Origin: Termitomyces sp. T153
Taxonomy: Eukaryota > Basidiomycota > Agaricomycetes > Agaricales > Lyophyllaceae
Direction of reading: 5' to 3'
Assembly (NCBI GenBank): GCA_018296165.2
Contig: JACKQL020000033.1
Location: forward strand, 372,001-436,000
Length of the DNA: 64,000 nt
Notes under the pieces: generated by a model
The model's input: only the letters and a program-made list of their open reading frames with translations
What the model was told of the DNA's origin: nothing
Databases searched by the model: none
Position numbers and translations under genes: made by a program
Part shown: positions 59,991 to 64,000 of the stretch, in pieces
How positions within the stretch are numbered: the stretch's first letter is position 1
How the letters are laid out: the number at the start of each line of letters is the position of its first letter

Positions 59991-60623
59991 GAATATACAA
60001 ATGATGTTATTGATAAAATTGGTGGCCTGAACAGCTGTATCAAGGTCTCCCAGTTGAGATTTGTCAAACAATACCCTGTTTATCATGTGGAGTAAGCTTA
60101 GCTGGATGGCCTCCAGGATGGTTTTCCTTGTCCACCTCCAATTTTCTACTGATCCTCCCAATATTAGACTTCCCTAGACCAGTTTTAGCCTCAATCTGAT
60201 GCAGAGAATACTCTTGAGCAAGGAGAGAAGCAACAGTAGAGCATTGTGCAAGAGAAGTAGCTTTCATGATGGTGGTTGAAGGTCAAGATGTGGTTCAACC
60301 AACTTCAACCACTCCCAAATATGCCCAAACATGGTCACATGACTCTGTTGATATTCCCACATGCAACTTACTCTTTATTTCTGACTAAAATAGGGATGAA
60401 TCTGCAAAGGTTGAAGATGCTCAAAAAACTGTCCCAATGAGTGAATATTTTAAAATGGCCATTACTCCATCAGTTTTGATTTTAATTACATAAGCTAAGA
60501 TGTGTAGCTGCAATGCCATAGTATTTTACATGATTTAACTAAAATTTTGAATACTTCCAATCTTTCATGCCAATGTCATCTTTTAAAAAGTATAAAACAT
60601 TGGGACAGTTTTTTGAGCCACTG
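59967..60623 (-). pseudogene. Tc1/mariner transposase N-terminus with terminal repeat
   Basis: The frame 60064-60267 has the helix-turn-helix of basidiomycete Tc1 elements (Tyr-Ser-Leu-His-Gln-Ile, Gly-Leu-Gly-Lys-Ser-Asn-Ile-Gly-Arg-Ile-Ser). It continues in another frame at 59967-60161 with Asp-Thr-Ala-Val-Gln-Ala-Thr-Asn-Phe-Ile-Asn-Asn. The catalytic DDE part is missing: sequence changes to copia gag near 59985. Upstream, the terminus reads inward CAGTGGCTCAAAAAACTGTC from 60623, next to a TA dinucleotide at 60624-60625. Confidence 0.78.
60419..60618. repeat. Tc1 subterminal inverted repeat
   Basis: CTCAAAAAACTGTCCCAATG at about 60419-60438 is repeated in reverse complement at 60599-60618. 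This is the IR/DR-like arrangement of many Tc1 ends and is a likely transposase-binding pair. Confidence 0.75.
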
Positions 60624-60625
60624 TA

Positions 60626-61490
60626 TACAAGGGTAGGCCATGTCAGTGGCCAGGTTCACAGTACCAAGAGGAATGGATCCTATCATCTAATGTAGGGTGA
60701 GGAAGAGGGAATAACAAGCAATCTTTTTTCTTAAAGAGAGAGCATGTGAATACCACACATGCCATTGATTTGATTGATCACAAACAAAGCAAGGGCCTGC
60801 AAGTGTGATATGTGTGAAGAGCAGGAAATGTAGAGTCAGGGGATATTCTCAGCATCATCAGTTCAGAGGTACACAGCAGAAGCCATAACTCATTATAATG
60901 ATAACTTTGTATATTTGACAGATCTGACAGATTGGTAAGAATAAATCCTCAGTTCAAGGTAGAATTGACTAGTATACTGTACCTGACAGATTGGTAAGAA
61001 TAAATCTACAAAACTATGTCTGTTATGTGGGTCCAATCAAGGATATGTACAGTTATGTACTCACCCCCAGTTCAAGGTATAATTGATTGAGGATGCAGTA
61101 AGATACATAGTTGTGCATATATAAATAGTGACCATGCAGGATTAGGCCAAGGGACAAGATAATGAGCATAATGAATAAAGGAAGGGGAAAAACAATGACA
61201 GTAATGAAGAAACAATGAGGAAGAAGAAAAAAAAGACTCAAGGGTGATGGTGCCTTACATGTTGTGAGTAGCATTCCAACAGAGTTCGGCTGTCTGCAAG
61301 ATCAATTCTCTCAATCAATGATGTGTCTTTTCCTCAAGGTTTCTTTTATCATACTGCTTTTGTTTAGGCATAATTTTACAAATGTGTGTTCTAGGATCAT
61401 TGGTGTGCTTGTTTGTTTTTTCTAGGCAAGTACCCCTTTGCCTACAGTTTTCAGTGTTCTTTGTTTGGGTCTATTGAGGGGAAGTACTTT
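60626..61490. other. AT-rich spacer with short direct repeats
   Basis: TGACAGATTGGTAAGAATAA occurs at about 60926 and 60984, and CAGTTCAAGGTA at about 60951 and 61069. No gene is recognised. Confidence 0.5.
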
Positions 61491-61695
61491 CACCGCTGGC
61501 AGCAAATAGTGTTCCCCAAAGAAATACTGAACAAGAAACCTGTTATACCATTTCCAAACAGTTTATTTCCAATGGACAAAGGTTCTAAACAGTGGAAAAA
61601 GCCTTTTTCCAAAGGAAAAATCTGTAAAAAAAAAGTGGTATGACAGGTTTCTTTTTCCATTTCCCCAATGGAAACAGGTGCCAGTGCCAGCAGTG
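61491..61695. mobile_element. CACTA-type MITE, 205 bp
   Basis: It starts CACCGCTGGCA and ends TGCCAGCAGTG, with inner inverted AAGAAACCTGTYATACCA arms. Flanked by TTT (61488-61490, 61696-61698). Third member of the family, with a diverged left end. Confidence 0.83.
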
Positions 61696-61742
61696 TTTAT
61701 TGACTTTTTTGTCGTTTCTCACCAAAGAGAGACAGCGTAACA

Positions 61743-62106
61743 TGTTGGAATGGAGTGACGTCACCAAAACAAACACTGCCAGGCACCACCCTTCACATCG
61801 TAATGGGTCCAGGCACTGTACCCTTCACATCCGGCCACCATCTCTTTCATACTCGAACAATGGAATAAAATACATATATATATGGACTACATACAAACAC
61901 ACCCTCAGTCACTTATACGAGACTGAGGGTGAGCACATCATACTTACACTATAACGACAACGACTGACTACATTATAATAGCATCTTACTGATATTATAT
62001 TGTATAGGTACAGTCATCAATATAGTCACTTATACGAGACTGAGGCATCTTACTGATATTATATTGTATAGATACAATATCTGCGATAGAAGTCCGATCT
62101 CTAACA
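61743..62106 (+). repeat. 5' LTR of young copia element
   Basis: TGTTGGAAT start and CTAACA end, 364 bp, CpG retained. It contains direct repeats of CTTATACGAGACTGAGG (about 61913 and 62027) and CATCTTACTGATATTATA (about 61982 and 62046). Its 3' partner lies outside the window. Confidence 0.75.
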
Positions 62107-62117
62107 GGTTATGGGCT
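62107..62117 (+). promoter_or_regulatory. Primer-binding site, half-tRNA-iMet type
   Basis: GGTTATGGGCT directly follows the LTR. It resembles the site used by copia-type elements that prime from the anticodon half of initiator tRNA-Met. Confidence 0.55.
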
Positions 62118-62259
62118 ATTAGTTGCACAACAACTCTCTGGAACAGTGTCGAGCATCTTCTATTTGGACCTCTCAGTCTCCTCTCATTTCTCCACGCGTC
62201 GCATCGCGTACTCTGTCTCTCTGGATATTCTGTCCATCGGCTAGTCTTTCAAATCTGCC

Positions 62260-64000
62260 ATGTTTCCAACCTCCCTCCCTGCCATCCTACCCAGTGACTC
62301 CACAAACCCATCAGTGCCTGAACGCATCATCCGACACAGATGGGATGGAACGAAATTCAACCGCACAGATGGTAATTTCACCCAGTGGACCGAGAAGCTG
62401 AAAGACGCTCTCATACTCAACGGCATATACACACATGTCTTCACTCCCATCATCCAATGCCCTGACGCCTCTACTGAACCCCGAGCTAATGCGAACTGGG
62501 CCATGAATGACCGCATGGCAATCACGTTTATGAAGACTGCCTTAGATGACGTTGAGCACCGGGACCTCATCACTGACAGTGGCGCATACCTCTGCTTTGA
62601 AGACCTGAAACGTCGCGCTCAGAGGGAAGGGCCCATCAAACAGGTGGCTCTTCTCCAGGAGGCTCTATCCACCTATTGTTCCACATCCGAGCCTCTGCCT
62701 GTCACTGCTGGGCGAATCACTGACATAGTCAGGCAAGCTTTTGATATTGGCACGATCGATGCTAACCTCTTCACTTGCATCGCCTTGCTGAACAGCCTGA
62801 ACGATCCGTCATTTGAGGCGCTCCAAAATTTGGTGTCCTCCCTCCTCAGCAGGTGCACAACTGCTTCCCCTTGCCAGCCGACTGATATTTGTCTCCTGAT
62901 GGAGAACGCACAGAATATCATTAATTCCAAAGCCAGCACTGCCCACACCACAGCCCTCAACACGAAAGGAGGAGCCAAGTCTTGTAGCACAGATCTGCCA
63001 GGACACAATCACGGTCCAGGCGCAGCCGGCTGCGAAAATTGCAATTCGCGTGGATGGCCATGCTGGGGACATACCAAACCGTTCTGCGTCCAAAAGGGTG
63101 GTGGGATGGCTGGGAAGTCTATTGCTGATGCACAGGCTGCTCAGAAGGCCTCCAAGAATAAGGAATCTCCAAGCAACAATGTCTCTGCAAAGTCATATGT
63201 TGCCATCACTGGGATCGACGGAAAGCTGTGGTATGTAGACCAAGCAAACCTTGGCCAGCTCCCCACCCCACCTGAAACCGCAGCAATCGCCAGCCTGACC
63301 CCCTTACCGGCTACAGTGTCCCCACCACTTGACCATTCCACAGAGTATTGGGAGCATGCCAGATTTACCGCCATGGAGGAGGCAAGGGCAACCATTGACT
63401 GGAGCAGGAACTCGATGCAAGTCAGCAACCAAGTATTGTCTGCAGATGTTAAGCCATCAACATGGCCAGCGCGCGCACCACTCACTTCCCCAACGACCCC
63501 ATTTCTAGTCAACTCAGGAGCCACGGTTCATATATCCCCTCACCACGATGATTTCCTTACCCTACGCCCCATCCAGCCCAGGATTGTCAAAGGTCTTGGA
63601 GGGTCCTCCGTCGCAGCGATTGGCATAGGCAATATTCGCCTGCATGTTACAAAGGACACAAGTATTGTCCTGGAGGATGCCTTATACATCCCGAATGCAA
63701 ACGTACGACTTGTATCAGTCAGCTCTCTTGCTAGATCCGGCCTTGATTCGATGTTCGATGATACATCTGTCAAGCTCATTCAAAGATCCACTCGAGCACT
63801 CATAGCACAAGGTCCACTCATCTGCAATCAACGGCTTTACTCTCTAAACCTCAGCTCTGCCCTAACCGAACACCATGCATACACAACCCAGCATGCCACC
63901 GATCTGGAAACTTGGCATCGTCGTCTCGGACATGCCAACTACCAAACGGTCATAGATATGGCAAAATCTGGTCTCGTCCCAGGTATGCCCTCTATCTTTA
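62260..64000 (+). CDS. Ty1/copia gag-pol, open at window edge
   Basis: An uninterrupted frame of about 580 codons starts at ATG 62260, 143 bp after the primer-binding site, and runs off the window. The order is: gag helical region (Trp-Thr-Glu-Lys-Leu-Lys-Asp-Ala-Leu, then Gly-Pro-Ile-Lys-Gln-Val-Ala at about residue 127); a Cys/His knuckle around residues 262-280 (Cys-Glu-Asn-Cys ... Gly-His-Thr ... Phe-Cys); protease at about residue 418, where the usual Asp-Ser-Gly reads Asn-Ser-Gly; and the pre-integrase His motif Trp-His-Arg-Arg-Leu-Gly-His at residues 551-557. Integrase, reverse transcriptase and RNase H should follow outside the window. CpG-rich, so young. The Asp to Asn change would abolish protease activity. 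Confidence 0.9.
   Translation, partial: MFPTSLPAILPSDSTNPSVPERIIRHRWDGTKFNRTDGNFTQWTEKLKDALILNGIYTHVFTPIIQCPDASTEPRANANWAMNDRMAITFMKTALDDVEHRDLITDSGAYLCFEDLKRRAQREGPIKQVALLQEALSTYCSTSEPLPVTAGRITDIVRQAFDIGTIDANLFTCIALLNSLNDPSFEALQNLVSSLLSRCTTASPCQPTDICLLMENAQNIINSKASTAHTTALNTKGGAKSCSTDLPGHNHGPGAAGCENCNSRGWPCWGHTKPFCVQKGGGMAGKSIADAQAAQKASKNKESPSNNVSAKSYVAITGIDGKLWYVDQANLGQLPTPPETAAIASLTPLPATVSPPLDHSTEYWEHARFTAMEEARATIDWSRNSMQVSNQVLSADVKPSTWPARAPLTSPTTPFLVNSGATVHISPHHDDFLTLRPIQPRIVKGLGGSSVAAIGIGNIRLHVTKDTSIVLEDALYIPNANVRLVSVSSLARSGLDSMFDDTSVKLIQRSTRALIAQGPLICNQRLYSLNLSSALTEHHAYTTQHATDLETWHRRLGHANYQTVIDMAKSGLVPGMPSIF

Noticed and set aside
1..64000. tRNA, rRNA or CRISPR features
   Set aside because: No cloverleaf with A/B boxes, no rRNA signature and no regularly spaced short repeats with unique spacers were seen. 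The organism is eukaryotic.

Overview
The window looks like repeat-rich nuclear DNA from a mushroom-forming basidiomycete (Agaricomycetes). Evidence: short GT-AG introns (44-55 bp), a fungal Chk1-like kinase and a TOM1/HUWE1-like E3 ligase, Tnp2/CACTA, pogo, Tc1, chromovirus (Ty3) and copia relics, and degraded copies of protein families I know only from Agaricomycetes. Most of the sequence is strongly depleted in CpG, as expected from methyl-C deamination of old repeats. Three islands keep CpG: 13.9-20.0 kb, about 40.9-47.0 kb and 61.7-64.0 kb. No species is claimed. I see no intact host gene; nearly everything is mobile DNA, captured gene pieces or decay products.

Layout. 1-8.9 kb: unrecognised decayed coding sequence, a 76-bp minisatellite, a tandem LTR-like repeat with hairpins, and a decayed solo LTR (7504-8552). 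8938-48179: the main object, a candidate 39.2-kb CACTA (EnSpm) transposon. It begins CACTT and ends AAGTG, has about 0.8-kb terminal inverted regions with conserved hairpins, is flanked by a 3-bp TAT duplication and carries a broken Tnp2 transposase (21.2-24.8 kb). Its cargo is host-like: WD40, coiled-coil and several uncharacterised Agaricomycete families, a TOM1/HUWE1-like fragment (40.8-43.6 kb) and a Chk1-like kinase fragment (44.3-47.4 kb) that runs into the right terminal repeat.

Inside this element a 1.85-kb segment, which includes the start of the TOM1 fragment, is present twice in inverted orientation (12765-20747 and 39021-40865). The left copy was later split by a young 6.1-kb LTR retrotransposon (13907-20038) with 5-bp GTATC duplications; the right copy preserves the empty site. 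The LTR element has no recognisable pol but carries a gene in antisense, with an intron on that antisense strand. A 5'-truncated relative sits in a Chk1 exon with a 5-bp CATTT duplication.

48.2-56.5 kb: a decayed chromovirus pol and a pogo transposase on the minus strand, with a near-identical 2.9-kb tandem duplication. 56.9-64 kb: another solo LTR, a decayed copia gag-pol, a Tc1 fragment, two of the window's three CACTA-type MITEs (the third interrupts pogo), and the start of a younger copia element (LTR 61743-62106, gag-pol open from 62260 past the window edge).
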